DNA of 64,000 bases from positions 62,001 through 126,000 of the forward strand of contig CAVSMB010000006.1 of NCBI GenBank assembly GCA_963728925.1, written 5' to 3'. The stretch is from JBBPZA01 sp963728925. Lineage in GTDB: Bacteria; Actinomycetota; Thermoleophilia; Solirubrobacterales; Solirubrobacteraceae. Position numbers and translations under genes: made by a program. The notes under the pieces were generated by a model that was given only the letters and a program-made list of their open reading frames with translations, made no database searches and was not told the origin of the DNA. Shown piece by piece: positions 18,123 to 25,996 of this stretch; within the stretch, counting starts at the first letter, position 1, and every line of letters begins with the position of its first letter.

Positions 18123-18583
18123 CGCAGGTCCTCGACGGCGGCGGCCAGGCGGGCCAGCACGCGTGCGGCCTGCTTGCGCTCGGCGGCGGAGAGCGACTCG
18201 AAGATCTCGCGACGTCGCGCGGCGATGCGCGCGCGCTTGGCCTGCACCCGCCGCCGTCCGTCGCCTGTGAGGCTGACGTGGACGACGCGGCGGTCGCCGG
18301 GCCGGCGCTCGCGGCGCACGAGGCCGTCGCGCTCGAGCCCGTCGAGCATGCGCGTCGCGGTCGGCGTCGCGACGCCGGCCTGCACGGCGACCTCGGAGAC
18401 GGTCAGCGCGCCGGACGCCGCGTCGAGCGGGTCGAGCATCTGGAACTGGGGAAGCGACAGCTCGTCCTCGCCGTCGCGGGCGACCAGCCGTCCGCGCGCC
18501 CCGCGGATCGCGCGCATGAAGTCGTCGAGCGCGCCGGTGAAGACGTCGAGGTCGTCGGTGGATGTCACGGTCGTGCCGGCCAT
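18119..18583 (-). CDS. MarR family transcriptional regulator
   Basis: A 154-residue winged-helix repressor. LTVSEVAVQAGVATPTATRM is the helix-turn-helix, LERDGLVRRERRPGDRRVVH is the wing with the characteristic DxR, and the flanking helices form the dimer interface. It is the first gene of a two-gene operon with the DHA2 exporter and overlaps it by four bases. A perfect inverted repeat lies 19 bases upstream of its start, in an AT-rich patch that stands out from the surrounding GC-rich DNA. MarR proteins typically release DNA on binding a phenolic or drug ligand. Autorepression with derepression by the exported compound is the expected model here. Confidence 0.92.
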   Translation of the reverse strand: MAGTTVTSTDDLDVFTGALDDFMRAIRGARGRLVARDGEDELSLPQFQMLDPLDAASGALTVSEVAVQAGVATPTATRMLDGLERDGLVRRERRPGDRRVVHVSLTGDGRRRVQAKRARIAARRREIFESLSAAERKQAARVLARLAAAVEDLR

Positions 18584-18602
18584 GAACGTAGCTGACTAAA
18601 GA

Positions 18603-18614
18603 TTAGCAAGCTAA
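18603..18614. promoter_or_regulatory. MarR-type operator TTAGC-AA-GCTAA
   Basis: A perfect 12-base palindrome, TTAGCAAGCTAA, within an AT-rich segment (18590-18620) just before the marR start. Further TTAG/CTAA half-sites flank it (CTGACTAAAG and CTAAACAAG). This resembles known MarR operators in actinobacteria. The AT-rich patch probably also holds the -10 and -35 of the operon, but I cannot assign them cleanly. Confidence 0.65.
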
Positions 18615-18771
18615 ACAAGTATGCGGGCAGTCGAGCGGTGAGCGGCGCCCGCAGCCGGGGCGAACGATGCGACCGGCTCCGGCGGCTTCCCCGCCCAGCG
18701 CCTGACCCTCCAACTCCGAGCGAGCTCCGGCCGAAGCGGCCGCCGGACCCGGGCGAGCGCGCCGCGCTCGC
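18615..18771. other. Intergenic segment between marR promoter and aldo/keto reductase 3' end
   Basis: About 155 bases with no supported gene, terminator with a T-run, or repeat. The minus-strand frames are arginine-rich translations of GC-rich DNA with no family resemblance. Confidence 0.5.
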
Positions 18772-19902
18772 CTACGCCGGCTGCAGGTCGCGCGCCGGGT
18801 CGATCGACCAGCGGCGCGCCACCGCGGCGAGCTCGGCGTCGAGCGGCCAACGGTCCGGGCGGGGCTCGCCTTCGAAGTCCGGCACGCCGCCCTTGAGGGC
18901 CATGCAGCCGGTGTTGTCGCCGAGCGCGCGTAGCTCGGCCACCTCGCTCTCGGCGAGCACCACGTTCGGCGGCGTCGCCGCGAGCTCCGCCCGCTTGGCC
19001 TCGATCGGCTTGGGCCCGTCGCCCGCCTCCTGGATCAGCGTCGGCGCGGCGCAGGCCACCGGCGCCTGCGCCAGGTCCCACTGGCAGGCGAGCTGGAGCA
19101 TGGTCAGCCCGTGGCGGTCGGCCAGCGGGCGCATCCCCGCCATGCGCGAGCGCCCCGCATCCACCCACCCCTCGGGGCGGAAACCGCGATGGTCGCCGCG
19201 CGCGAAAGCGTGGCCCTCGAGCACGTCGTCGTGGAAGAGCCCGCCGTAGTCGACCACGCGCGTGATCAGCCGCACGCCGGCGGCGCGGGCGGCCGGCAGG
19301 ACCAGCTCACCCGGCCAGGGCTCGAGGGGGTTCAGGATGATCATGGCCCAGTCGATGTGCTCCCCGAAGCGCTCGAGGCAGTCGATGATGTCCAGCGTGA
19401 AGCCGTTCGCCGGCCCCGGAGCGACGCCGACGGCGCCGGTCAGCCCAGCCTCGCGCAGCGCCGCCATTGCTTCCCACACCGCCGGATGGGTGTAGCCGAG
19501 ACGGTCGGGGTTGTGAAGCAGGAGGACGTCGAAGGCGTCGACCCCGCAGCGCTCGAGGCTGCGCTCGCACGCCTGACGCAGATAGGCGGCGTAGGCGTCG
19601 GGCCCGCGCAGGCGCGCATCGGTGAATCGCGGGAAGCCGCGCGGCCCGTCGCGCTCGCCCTCGTAGAAGTCGTGGCCCACGGCGCCGACGAGCGAGTAGG
19701 AAGAGCGCTCGAGGCCCCGCAGGGCGCGGCCGACGAGCCGGTCGGCCTCGCCGGCCCCGTAGACGTCGGCGGTCAGCACCGTGTCGATCCCCTCGCCGGG
19801 GCGCAGCAGCCGCTCGAGCCGGTCGTCGTCGAGCGGCTCGCCGAAGTGCATGAAGCGCCCTCCGCTCCAGGCGCCGAGCGCGACGTGGCCCGGAGGCCTC
19901 AT
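18772..19902 (-). CDS. Aldo/keto reductase (second, distinct from the one at 8.6 kb)
   Basis: A 376-residue aldo/keto reductase-fold protein. TVLTADVYGAGEADRLVGRA holds the catalytic Asp and Tyr, VGAVGHDFYEGERDGPRGF replaces the usual Lys region, and DAFDVLLLHNPDRLGYTH gives the conserved LHNPD. TLDIIDCLERFGEHIDWAMI and LELACQW-like TMLQLACQWDLAQAPVACA follow. The missing canonical SKxG lysine and the odd C-terminus (GVPDFEGEPRPDRW) suggest a divergent subgroup, perhaps related to the sugar-aldehyde or L-fucose-type reductases. Its start overlaps the stop of the small gene upstream by four bases (ATGA), so the two are co-translated. Substrate unknown. Confidence 0.83.
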   Translation of the reverse strand: MRPPGHVALGAWSGGRFMHFGEPLDDDRLERLLRPGEGIDTVLTADVYGAGEADRLVGRALRGLERSSYSLVGAVGHDFYEGERDGPRGFPRFTDARLRGPDAYAAYLRQACERSLERCGVDAFDVLLLHNPDRLGYTHPAVWEAMAALREAGLTGAVGVAPGPANGFTLDIIDCLERFGEHIDWAMIILNPLEPWPGELVLPAARAAGVRLITRVVDYGGLFHDDVLEGHAFARGDHRGFRPEGWVDAGRSRMAGMRPLADRHGLTMLQLACQWDLAQAPVACAAPTLIQEAGDGPKPIEAKRAELAATPPNVVLAESEVAELRALGDNTGCMALKGGVPDFEGEPRPDRWPLDAELAAVARRWSIDPARDLQPA

Positions 19903-20180
19903 CCCACCTGGGTGACGGGCCCGCAGCCCAGCACGTTGCCGAGCAGCTCGCGGGCGCTGTCATCGCTCCAGCGATCCGACTCGGCGAGGCTCTGGGCGAG
20001 GCTGGCGATGTCGCTGACGGCTTCGCGCGCCCCGGCGTCCTCGCCGACGTCCTCGCAGAAGAACAGCGAGTCCGCGGCACCGCGGATCCGCTCCTGCTCG
20101 CTGGGCTGGAGCTTGGATGCCCCGACCTCGCGAAGGGTGTGCATGACGCGCCCGTAGGCCTGTGCTCGTTCTGAATTCAT
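19899..20180 (-). CDS. Small conserved hypothetical protein coupled to aldo/keto reductase
   Basis: A 93-residue, largely helical, soluble protein (NSERAQAYGRVMHTLREVGA, then RIRGAADSLFFCEDVGEDAG and WSDDSARELLGNVLGCGPVT). It carries two cysteines and no signal peptide or membrane segment. I recognise it as a recurring small actinobacterial protein but know no function. The ATG at 20180 follows a short spacer that contains GAATTC. It overlaps the downstream reductase by four bases, which makes a shared role or a chaperone-like partner possible; that is inference only. Confidence 0.7.
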   Translation of the reverse strand: MNSERAQAYGRVMHTLREVGASKLQPSEQERIRGAADSLFFCEDVGEDAGAREAVSDIASLAQSLAESDRWSDDSARELLGNVLGCGPVTQVG

Positions 20181-20226
20181 CGCCTTGTCCACTGTACGAG
20201 GACGGCGAAGCGACGGTTGACTTCTC

Positions 20227-21009
20227 TCAGGAGCCGGGCGCGGCGAGCGCGATGACCGAGAAGACCTCGCCGTGGGGACCGGCCAGCATCGCGAAGCGCC
20301 CCACCGGGAGATCGGTCGGCGCGACCCACACCCGGCCGCCGAGGTCCTCGGCGAGCTCGGCCGCGTCGTCGGCGTCATGCACCGCGAAGTAGGCCATCCA
20401 GTGGGGCGGGACCTCGGCCGGCCAGCGCTCGTCCATCTCGATCATGCCGCCGACCATCTCGCCGCCGAGCATCCACACCGTGTAGGTGTCGGACCCCATG
20501 GCCTGCGCTTCGCCGGCCCACCCGAAGACCTCGCCGTAGAAGCGCTTAGCGCCGTCGGGGTCGCGGGTGGCGAGCTCGTTCCAGGACAGGGCTCCGGGCT
20601 CGTTGACCACCGCCGCGCCCTTGTGTGCGGCGGGTTCCCACACGGCGAAGGCGGCCCCCGCCGGGTCGGCGAGCACCGCCATGCGTCCCGCCTCGAGCAC
20701 GTCGAGCGGCTCCAGGAGGGTCCTGCCGCCGGCCTCGCCGATCCGGCGGACCGCGTCGTCGGCGTCCTGCACGGACACGTAGGTCGTCCAGATCGGCGGC
20801 TGGTCGGCGGTGTGGAGCGGCCCGAGGCCCGCGACGTGCCTGCCGTCGCGCATGAACATCCGGTAGCCGCCGGTCTCCTCGACCGGGCCCGTCTCGACCG
20901 CCTCCCATCCGAAGAGCCCGCCGTAGAAGAGGGCGGACGCGTCGAGGTCGGGAGACCCTAGATCGACCCAGGACGGCGTTCCGGGCGGATAGGACGAGCG
21001 CTCGGGCAC
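20227..21009 (-). CDS. Two-domain VOC family protein (CFP32-like)
   Basis: A 260-residue protein with two tandem VOC modules. The first runs from GTPSWVDLGSPDLDASALFY to VLADPAGAAFAVWEP, the second from GALSWNELATRDPDGAKRFY to AMLAGPHGEVFSVI. The repeat of W-(V/N)-(D/E)-L and FYxxxFGW in each half is the hallmark of the group that includes the mycobacterial CFP32 and several hydroxylase-associated proteins. One metal or ligand site per pair of modules would be usual. It precedes the cupredoxin gene by 12 bases on the same strand (cupredoxin is downstream in coordinates but upstream in transcription). Function unknown. Confidence 0.88.
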   Translation of the reverse strand: MPERSSYPPGTPSWVDLGSPDLDASALFYGGLFGWEAVETGPVEETGGYRMFMRDGRHVAGLGPLHTADQPPIWTTYVSVQDADDAVRRIGEAGGRTLLEPLDVLEAGRMAVLADPAGAAFAVWEPAAHKGAAVVNEPGALSWNELATRDPDGAKRFYGEVFGWAGEAQAMGSDTYTVWMLGGEMVGGMIEMDERWPAEVPPHWMAYFAVHDADDAAELAEDLGGRVWVAPTDLPVGRFAMLAGPHGEVFSVIALAAPGS

Positions 21010-21021
21010 GACATCCCCTTC

Positions 21022-21378
21022 CTAGTTGACAGTGATCTTCTGGCGCATGTCGGTCGGGTGCAGGGTGCAGATGATCGTGTACGTGCCGGCCACCTTCAGC
21101 TTCGCCTTGAAGCGGTAGTCGGTCGTGGCGAGCTCGGACTGGAAGCGCTTGACGCCCTTCGGGCGCTTGCTGAGGTAGACGTCGTGGGTGTCGCCGTTCC
21201 CGGCGTCCCACTTCCAGACGATCGTCGTGTTCTCGGGGACCGTCAGCTTGCTCGGCGAGAGGAAGTAGTCGCCGACCTTGACCGTCTTGGGCTTGGGCTT
21301 GCCGGCCAGGGCCGGCAGGGCGAGGACCATCCCGGCGGCGACCGCCGCGAGGGTCAGGAGGGGGAGGAGTCGCTTCAT
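21022..21378 (-). CDS. Secreted cupredoxin (plastocyanin/azurin-like)
   Basis: A 118-residue exported blue-copper protein. Residues 1-25 are a signal peptide (KRLLPLLTLAAVAAGMVLAL, cleavage near ALA). Residues 31-118 are a single cupredoxin barrel. The type 1 copper ligands are all visible: H65 in GDTHDVYL, C104 and H107 in IICTLHPTDM, and M111. The ATG at 21378 has AAGGTGAC upstream. Such proteins carry electrons between periplasmic or cell-surface partners. The beta-helix protein and a multicopper oxidase remnant follow in the same direction upstream, which hints at a copper-dependent extracellular redox cluster, though the oxidase here is broken. Confidence 0.9.
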   Translation of the reverse strand: MKRLLPLLTLAAVAAGMVLALPALAGKPKPKTVKVGDYFLSPSKLTVPENTTIVWKWDAGNGDTHDVYLSKRPKGVKRFQSELATTDYRFKAKLKVAGTYTIICTLHPTDMRQKITVN

Positions 21379-21473
21379 GTCACCTTCATTCGTCGGAGCG
21401 CAACGGGAAATGGACTGCGAGCCCCGGGGCCGGCCCACGTGGGCCGGCCCCGGCGTAGGGAGGTTGCCCGTTC

Positions 21474-22841
21474 TCAGCAGAGCGAGAACGCCGTCGCCTT
21501 CTTCTTGTCGTAGTAGGTGCACGCCTTCAAGCCCTTCTGGCTGCTGTGCGGATGGGTCAGCCAGAACTGCTCGAACGTGATCGGGTTCGCCTTGCTCGGG
21601 GCGGCGACCCAGCCCAGCAGCGTGGCGCGCGCCGAGTTGTCGAAGGCGTTCTGGGCCGGGCCGGGGCATGACGCGAACGTCGAGTTGCTCGCCGGCACGT
21701 TCGGGCTGAGCGTCGTGTTACCCGCGAAGCAGTTCCGCGTGCCCGATCCCTCGTAGACCATGTCGCGACCGTTGAGGTCTTGGCCGCCGAGGCCGAAGCG
21801 GTTGTTGCGCACCGTGTTGGCGCGCAGCACCGCGGCTTCCTGGAGCTTGGGGTCCTTCTCGCCGGCGAGCAGCACCTGCTCGACGGCGCCGAAGCCGGCC
21901 AGCCAGTTGCCGTAGACGCGGTTCTTCTCGACCAGGGTGTCCTGGCTTCCCAAGAGCAGCATGCCGGTTCCGACCGGGTAGGGCGCGTCACCGGTCGCCT
22001 CGGGCCGCAGCTTGAACGGCGCCCCCGCGTAGTAGTTGAAGTTGTTCCAGAAGATCCGGTTGCTGGCGATGACGTTGTCGCTCGGCGGGGCGTACTTCTC
22101 CGAGGCCAGCGCGTTGGGAACGATCCCGAGGCCGTTGTTGTACCAGTCGCTCTTGGTGATCGTGACGTAGTGCATGTTCGTCCCCGACCAGCCGATGACG
22201 TTGCCCCAGGAGCGGACCTTCTTGACGATCGAGCGCTTGGGCTTGGTCTGGAGCGGGGTCTGACCGATGTAGAACCCCGAGTCGTTGTTGTAGAACGCCT
22301 CGGAGTTCGAGATCTCGCCGCCCTTGGAGTTGTAGCCGTAGATCCCGTAGACGCCGCCGTAGCCGGCGACGAGGTTGCGGAACGTGTAGTCGTCGACGTT
22401 GACCGCGAAGAAGCCGTTGCCGCGGTAGTGGCGGGCGTAGAAGCCGTTGACCTCGACTCCGTCGGCGCCGTTGACGATCACGCCGTTCTGCCCGGCCGAT
22501 CCGCTGACGCCCTTGAGCTCGATGGTCACGGAGCGCGGCTTCTTCGGGGCGCCGATGAGCCGCAACCCGTCGTAGCGTGAGCCGAGGATCTTTACGCCCT
22601 CCTTGTAGGTGCCGGCTGCGACGCGGATGGTGTCGCCGCCGCTCGCCTTGCGCACGGCCGACGAGATCGTCCGGTACTTGCAGCCCTTCGCCTTGCAGAC
22701 GTTCAGGGTCGCGCCCTTGCCGGGCGGATTCTTGGGGCCCGAGCCGGGGTTGCCCGGCGGTGGGTAGTCGGCGGCGAGCGCCGCTGCCGGCGCGAGAAGC
22801 GCGAGGGCGGCGACCGCCGTCGCGAGGCGAAGTTTGCGCAT
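21474..22841 (-). CDS. Secreted right-handed parallel beta-helix protein
   Basis: A 455-residue exported protein. I take the ATG at 22841 because GGAGGAGAG sits in front of it; an upstream ATG at 22865 overlaps the preceding fragment. Residues 1-24 are a signal peptide (LRLATAVAALALLAPAAALA). After a Pro/Gly-rich linker, YRTISSAVRKASGGDTIRVA and GTYKEGVKILGSRYDGLRLI start a series of short beta rungs rich in Asn (NGVIVNGADGVEVNGFYARH, NNDSGFYIG, VRNNRFGLG) typical of pectate-lyase-like or NosD/CASH repeats. Conserved cysteines bracket the N and C ends (CKAKGC, ACTYY, FSLC). NosD-like proteins assist copper insertion, and the cupredoxin neighbour fits, but a polysaccharide role cannot be excluded. 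Confidence 0.87.
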   Translation of the reverse strand: MRKLRLATAVAALALLAPAAALAADYPPPGNPGSGPKNPPGKGATLNVCKAKGCKYRTISSAVRKASGGDTIRVAAGTYKEGVKILGSRYDGLRLIGAPKKPRSVTIELKGVSGSAGQNGVIVNGADGVEVNGFYARHYRGNGFFAVNVDDYTFRNLVAGYGGVYGIYGYNSKGGEISNSEAFYNNDSGFYIGQTPLQTKPKRSIVKKVRSWGNVIGWSGTNMHYVTITKSDWYNNGLGIVPNALASEKYAPPSDNVIASNRIFWNNFNYYAGAPFKLRPEATGDAPYPVGTGMLLLGSQDTLVEKNRVYGNWLAGFGAVEQVLLAGEKDPKLQEAAVLRANTVRNNRFGLGGQDLNGRDMVYEGSGTRNCFAGNTTLSPNVPASNSTFASCPGPAQNAFDNSARATLLGWVAAPSKANPITFEQFWLTHPHSSQKGLKACTYYDKKKATAFSLC

Positions 22842-22861
22842 GTCTCTCCTCCTCCGTCTCG

Positions 22862-23101
22862 TCATGGCTCGACGAGGTACCAGCCGGCCATGCCGGCGTC
22901 CTGGTGGGTGAACACGTGACAGTGGTAGAGCCAGCGGCCGGGGTTGTCCTCGCGGAAGCGCGCGCTGATCGACTCGGTGGGACCGACGCTGCCGGCGACG
23001 CCGAGGAAGCCGCGGCGCGTCGCGGACGGGGCGAGCGACGAGGCCCGCTCTTCGGACGGAGGTATCAAGGACGTGACGCCGCTGCGGCGACGGTCCCTCA
23101 C
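22862..23101 (-). pseudogene. Multicopper oxidase remnant: Tat signal fused to C-terminal copper site
   Basis: The 79-residue frame begins with a twin-arginine signal (SATRRGFLGVAGS) and then jumps to SISARFREDNPGRWLYHCHV and FTHQDAGMAGWYLVEP. The second piece is the extreme C-terminus of a three-domain multicopper oxidase, with the HCHxxxHxxxGM cluster that ligates type 1 and trinuclear copper. About 350-500 residues between signal and C-terminus are missing, so three of the four His-rich motifs are gone and the protein cannot be an oxidase. Both ends are preserved in frame with each other. Confidence 0.75.
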
Positions 23102-23295
23102 CGCGCCGGCGGCGAGGCGGAACCGTACAGCATCAGGTGGTACGCCTGTACCAGCTCGAGGGCCGCCTCGCGCCCGGATTCCGGGGTACTGCGAACGTCA
23201 AACCGTTCCGGACGGACGATCTGGCGCAAATTGCGGGCTCGTCGTCGCGCTGGGGGGAGAAGTGTGCAGGCCCCGGGAACTACACGGGTCGACAC
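23098..23295 (-). CDS. Short uncertain ORF upstream of the oxidase remnant
   Basis: A 65-residue frame whose stop overlaps the GTG of the oxidase remnant by four bases. The C-terminal half (ESGREAALELVQAYHLMLYG) has a plausible helix; the N-terminal half is arginine-rich and unconvincing. It could be the tail of another truncated gene. No family recognised. Confidence 0.25.
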   Translation of the reverse strand: MSTRVVPGACTLLPPARRRARNLRQIVRPERFDVRSTPESGREAALELVQAYHLMLYGSASPPAR

Positions 23296-23300
23296 TAAGT

Positions 23301-23338
23301 CTGTCTCAAGACGGCCGCGCCGAACCGGTTTGAGACAG
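23301..23338. promoter_or_regulatory. Inverted repeat CTGTCTCAA / TTGAGACAG
   Basis: A perfect 9-base inverted repeat, with arms at 23301-23309 and 23330-23338 separated by 20 bases. It sits 24 bases upstream of the start of the small plus-strand gene at 23362. There is no T-run, so an operator or an RNA hairpin in the leader is more likely than a terminator. The spacing of about two helical turns between arm centres suits a dimeric repressor. Confidence 0.55.
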
Positions 23339-23361
23339 GCTCGAAGCCCGAGGGAGGGAAG

Positions 23362-23562
23362 ATGACGCTGGTGGACGCGCAGGTGCAGGTGGAGCGGATG
23401 ATGCGGTCGGGAGCGAGCTTCGAGAGCGTCGAGGCGTTCGTCGAAGGCGAGCCCCTGCCGGCCCTCCAGAAGTCTGCGCTCTGGCTCCTCGCCTGGAGCT
23501 CGCAGGACCGCCGCACCCAGCGTCGCGTCGCCAAAGAGGCGCTGGCGCTCGCCGCGAGCTGA
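23362..23562 (+). CDS. Small conserved hypothetical protein
   Basis: A 66-residue helical protein (LVDAQVQVERMMRSGASFES, then LQKSALWLLAWSSQDRRTQR) preceded by a strong ribosome site, GAGGGAGGGAAG, five bases before the ATG. It has no cysteine, signal or membrane segment. Similar short proteins with a WLLAW(S/A) core occur in actinobacteria without known function. It stands alone behind an inverted repeat that may regulate it, and a short GC hairpin follows its stop. Confidence 0.7.
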   Translation: MTLVDAQVQVERMMRSGASFESVEAFVEGEPLPALQKSALWLLAWSSQDRRTQRRVAKEALALAAS

Positions 23563-23570
23563 CAGGGGCG

Positions 23571-23587
23571 CCGCGGTCCGACCGCGG
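23571..23587. terminator. Hairpin after the small gene (no T-run)
   Basis: CCGCGGT-CCG-ACCGCGG is a perfect 7-base stem with a 3-base loop, nine bases after the stop. It lacks a T-run, which is common for terminators in high-GC actinobacteria. The following 150 bases to 23734 hold nothing else I can support. Confidence 0.4.
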
Positions 23588-23734
23588 GCATCGTGCTCGC
23601 CGCCGGCGGGTCGGCGCCGTGGTCCGGTTGCGGGCCTCGCGCTCGCCGCCCCGCGGGTCCGCGCGGGCGACGTTCCTCGTCCGGTCTTCGGGCGCCGCCT
23701 TCACCCTCGTCGCGGGGGCGCCGATAAGCAGAAC

Positions 23735-25342
23735 ATGGCGCGCGCACGCCCGCTCCTCCCGATCGTCCTCATCCTCGCGCTCGTCCCGTTCGCCGACGCT
23801 GCGGCCAAGGACTACATCGTCGGCTACCAGGGCTCCGTCTCCTCGCCCGAGCGCGCCACCGACCGCCGCGAGCGCTCCCAGGGCTTCGACGCCACCCATC
23901 GCTACGACGCCGCGCTCGAGGGCTTCGCCGCCGATCTCGACCGCTCGCAGGTCGCGGCCCTGCGCGCCGACCCGCAGGTGGCCTACGTCGTTCCCGACCG
24001 GCCGGTGCGAGCCCTCGGCGCCGGCGTGCCGCTCGCCCCGGGCGAGTCGGTGCCCACCGGGGTGCGGCGGATCGGCGCGGCGACGGCGACGGCCGTGTCG
24101 CCCCCGGCCGACGGCGCGGTGGCGGTCCTCGACACGGGCGTCGGCCCCGCGGGCGGCGAGCTCGACATGCAGCCCGGGGTCAACTGCCTGGGGCCGGGGC
24201 CGCCGGATGACGACAACGGGCACGGGACCCACGTCGCGGGCACCATCGCCGCGGGCAACGACGGCTCCGGGGTCGTCGGGGTGGCCCCGGGGACCCGCGT
24301 CGTCTCGGTCAAGGTCCTCGACGCGCGGGGCTCCGGCACGACGTCGCAGGTCCTGTGCGGCATCGACTGGGTGACGGCGAACGCCGCCGCGCGCGGCATC
24401 GTCGCGGCGAACCTCAGCCTCGGAGGAAGCGTCCCCGCGATCGGCACCTGCGCGACCGATCCCGAGCGGGCGGCGATCTGCCGCGCGTCGCTTGCGGGGG
24501 TCACCGTCGTGGCCGCCGCCGGCAACGACGGGCGCGACCTCGGCGCCTCTCCCTTCACCGTGCCCGCCGCCTACCCCGAGGTCCTCACGGTCAGCGCCTT
24601 CGCGGACAGCGACGGCGTCGGCGGCGCCGCCGGTCCGCTGTGCGACGGCGAGCGCGACGACACCGCCGCGAGCTTCTCCAACTTCGCGACCAGGCCGGCC
24701 GACCTGGCGCACATGGTCGCCGCGCCCGGCGTGTGCATCCGCTCGACGTGGCGCGGCGGCGGCACCGCGACGGCCTCGGGCACGAGCATGGCTGCGCCTC
24801 ACGTGGCGGGGGCGGTCGCCCTGTGCAAGGGCGCGGGTGGAGTCAGCGGCGGGTGCGCCGGTCTCGCCCCTCCGCAGGTGATCGCGACGATCCGAGCCAC
24901 TGCCGCGAGCGCGAGCGCCGCCGGCCTCGGGTTTGCCGGTGGCGCTGCTGCTCCGGCCGGCGCGCGGTGGGGGGACGCCGTACGCCTCGTGAACTCCCTG
25001 CGCCCGGCCGACGCCGGCGGCGGGGGCGGAGACGCCGAGCTGGCGGCGCCCGCCTCCCGCCCGGCGCCGGCGGCCACCGCGCCCGCGGCCGGCACGCCCG
25101 CATCCGCGGCGCCGACCGCGGCGCGTCCGGCCCCGACGCCGCCGGCGGCGAGACCGTCCGGCCCGGCGCGGCCGAGCAGCGCGTGCTGGACGTGGCGAAA
25201 GCGCCTCGGGCGCGCGAGGCGTGCGCTCGCCGGCGCCAAGCGCGTCGCGAGCCGACGGCCGACGAAGACCAACAGGACACGTGCCAAGCGGGCCGCCGCC
25301 AAGGTCTCGAACGCGAAGCGCCGCGTCCGGGCGCACTGCTGA
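23735..25342 (+). CDS. Secreted subtilisin-like serine protease (S8) with basic C-terminal tail
   Basis: A 535-residue exported protease. Residues 1-23 are a signal peptide. Residues about 25-90 form an inhibitor I9-type propeptide (KDYIVGYQ to VAYVVPDRPV). The catalytic triad is complete: D133 in VAVLDTGVG, H163 in NGHGTHVAGT and S351 in SGTSMAAPHVAG, with the oxyanion Asn in AAAGNDGR. Cysteines at about 151, 208, 239 and 249 suggest disulfides. After residue 420 comes a long Ala/Pro/Thr-rich linker, then a 60-residue Lys/Arg-rich tail beginning CWTWRKRLGRARRAL and ending RVRAHC, reminiscent of wall- or polyanion-binding tails. Likely an extracellular scavenging protease; the target is unknown. 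Confidence 0.93.
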   Translation: MARARPLLPIVLILALVPFADAAAKDYIVGYQGSVSSPERATDRRERSQGFDATHRYDAALEGFAADLDRSQVAALRADPQVAYVVPDRPVRALGAGVPLAPGESVPTGVRRIGAATATAVSPPADGAVAVLDTGVGPAGGELDMQPGVNCLGPGPPDDDNGHGTHVAGTIAAGNDGSGVVGVAPGTRVVSVKVLDARGSGTTSQVLCGIDWVTANAAARGIVAANLSLGGSVPAIGTCATDPERAAICRASLAGVTVVAAAGNDGRDLGASPFTVPAAYPEVLTVSAFADSDGVGGAAGPLCDGERDDTAASFSNFATRPADLAHMVAAPGVCIRSTWRGGGTATASGTSMAAPHVAGAVALCKGAGGVSGGCAGLAPPQVIATIRATAASASAAGLGFAGGAAAPAGARWGDAVRLVNSLRPADAGGGGGDAELAAPASRPAPAATAPAAGTPASAAPTAARPAPTPPAARPSGPARPSSACWTWRKRLGRARRALAGAKRVASRRPTKTNRTRAKRAAAKVSNAKRRVRAHC

Positions 25343-25408
25343 GGAGGCGGTGGTCGCGCCGGGGGAGCCCGCGGCGTCGCCCCGGGGACGCGGCGGCCCG
25401 ACGCTGCT

Positions 25409-25768
25409 CTACGCGTCGATGCCCTGCTCGTCGAGCCAGTCCGAGACGGCAGGAGGGGGATCGCCGTGCCAGGCGAGGCGCGCGCCCTCGCGCAGGACGT
25501 GCTCGCGCCGATGGTCCTGACCGGGGTTGGTCGCCAGCCATAGCGCGGCGGCCACCGTCATCTGGCCCGCCGGGTCCTCGGCCTCGGGGTCCTCGCGCCC
25601 GATGGCCTCCCACATGACCTCTTCGAAGTCGCCGACCGCGCGCGCCGGGCGGTTGTCGTCCTCGAAGCGCGCGACCAGCGCGGTGGCGACCTCGTCGTGA
25701 TCGTCGGGATCCGCGAGCGCCGCCGCCCGCTCGACGACGTGGCTGACGGTAGGGGTGTCGGTGTCCAT
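25409..25768 (-). CDS. Conserved hypothetical acidic protein
   Basis: A 119-residue soluble acidic protein starting at the ATG at 25768. It is mostly helical, with FEEVMWEAIGREDPEAEDPA and MTVAAALWLATNPGQD as its most distinctive segments; the latter resembles an actinobacterial family of unknown function with a conserved AxWLATxP core. No cysteines, signal or membrane helix. It is followed in transcription by nothing on the same strand; the subtilisin gene converges on it. The longer frame upstream of the ATG is arginine-rich and not protein-like. Confidence 0.65.
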   Translation of the reverse strand: MDTDTPTVSHVVERAAALADPDDHDEVATALVARFEDDNRPARAVGDFEEVMWEAIGREDPEAEDPAGQMTVAAALWLATNPGQDHRREHVLREGARLAWHGDPPPAVSDWLDEQGIDA

Positions 25769-25803
25769 CGCCCCGGGCGCTACCCGGCCGCCGTCCCGGC
25801 CAA

Positions 25804-25977
25804 TCAGCGCAGCACCACGAGGAGCACGAGGACCACGATCAGGACCACGAGCGTCACGCCGCTCGCCGCGGTCATCCGCCAGTTGCGCGCCCAGAAGTCC
25901 GGGCGCGACTGGTCGCGTGTGTGGTGACCCTCGGGCGGCGTGCCGACCCAGTCGTCGTCGTCCCATCGATCGGCCAT
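25804..25977 (-). CDS. Small C-tail-anchored membrane protein
   Basis: A 57-residue protein (start ATG 25977) with an acidic, aromatic N-terminus (ADRWDDDDWVGTPPEGHHTR) and a single C-terminal hydrophobic helix (GVTLVVLIVVLVLLVVLR). Such tail-anchored small proteins are common in actinobacteria, usually of unknown role. It lies 35 bases from the gene at 25768 and in the same direction, so the two may be co-transcribed. Confidence 0.65.
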   Translation of the reverse strand: MADRWDDDDWVGTPPEGHHTRDQSRPDFWARNWRMTAASGVTLVVLIVVLVLLVVLR

Positions 25978-25996
25978 CGCCCTATAGCTTGCCCGG

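Noticed and set aside
23571..23587. CRISPR-like or repeat array near 23.5 kb
   Set aside because: Only one GC hairpin and one inverted repeat are present, with no regularly spaced direct repeats.
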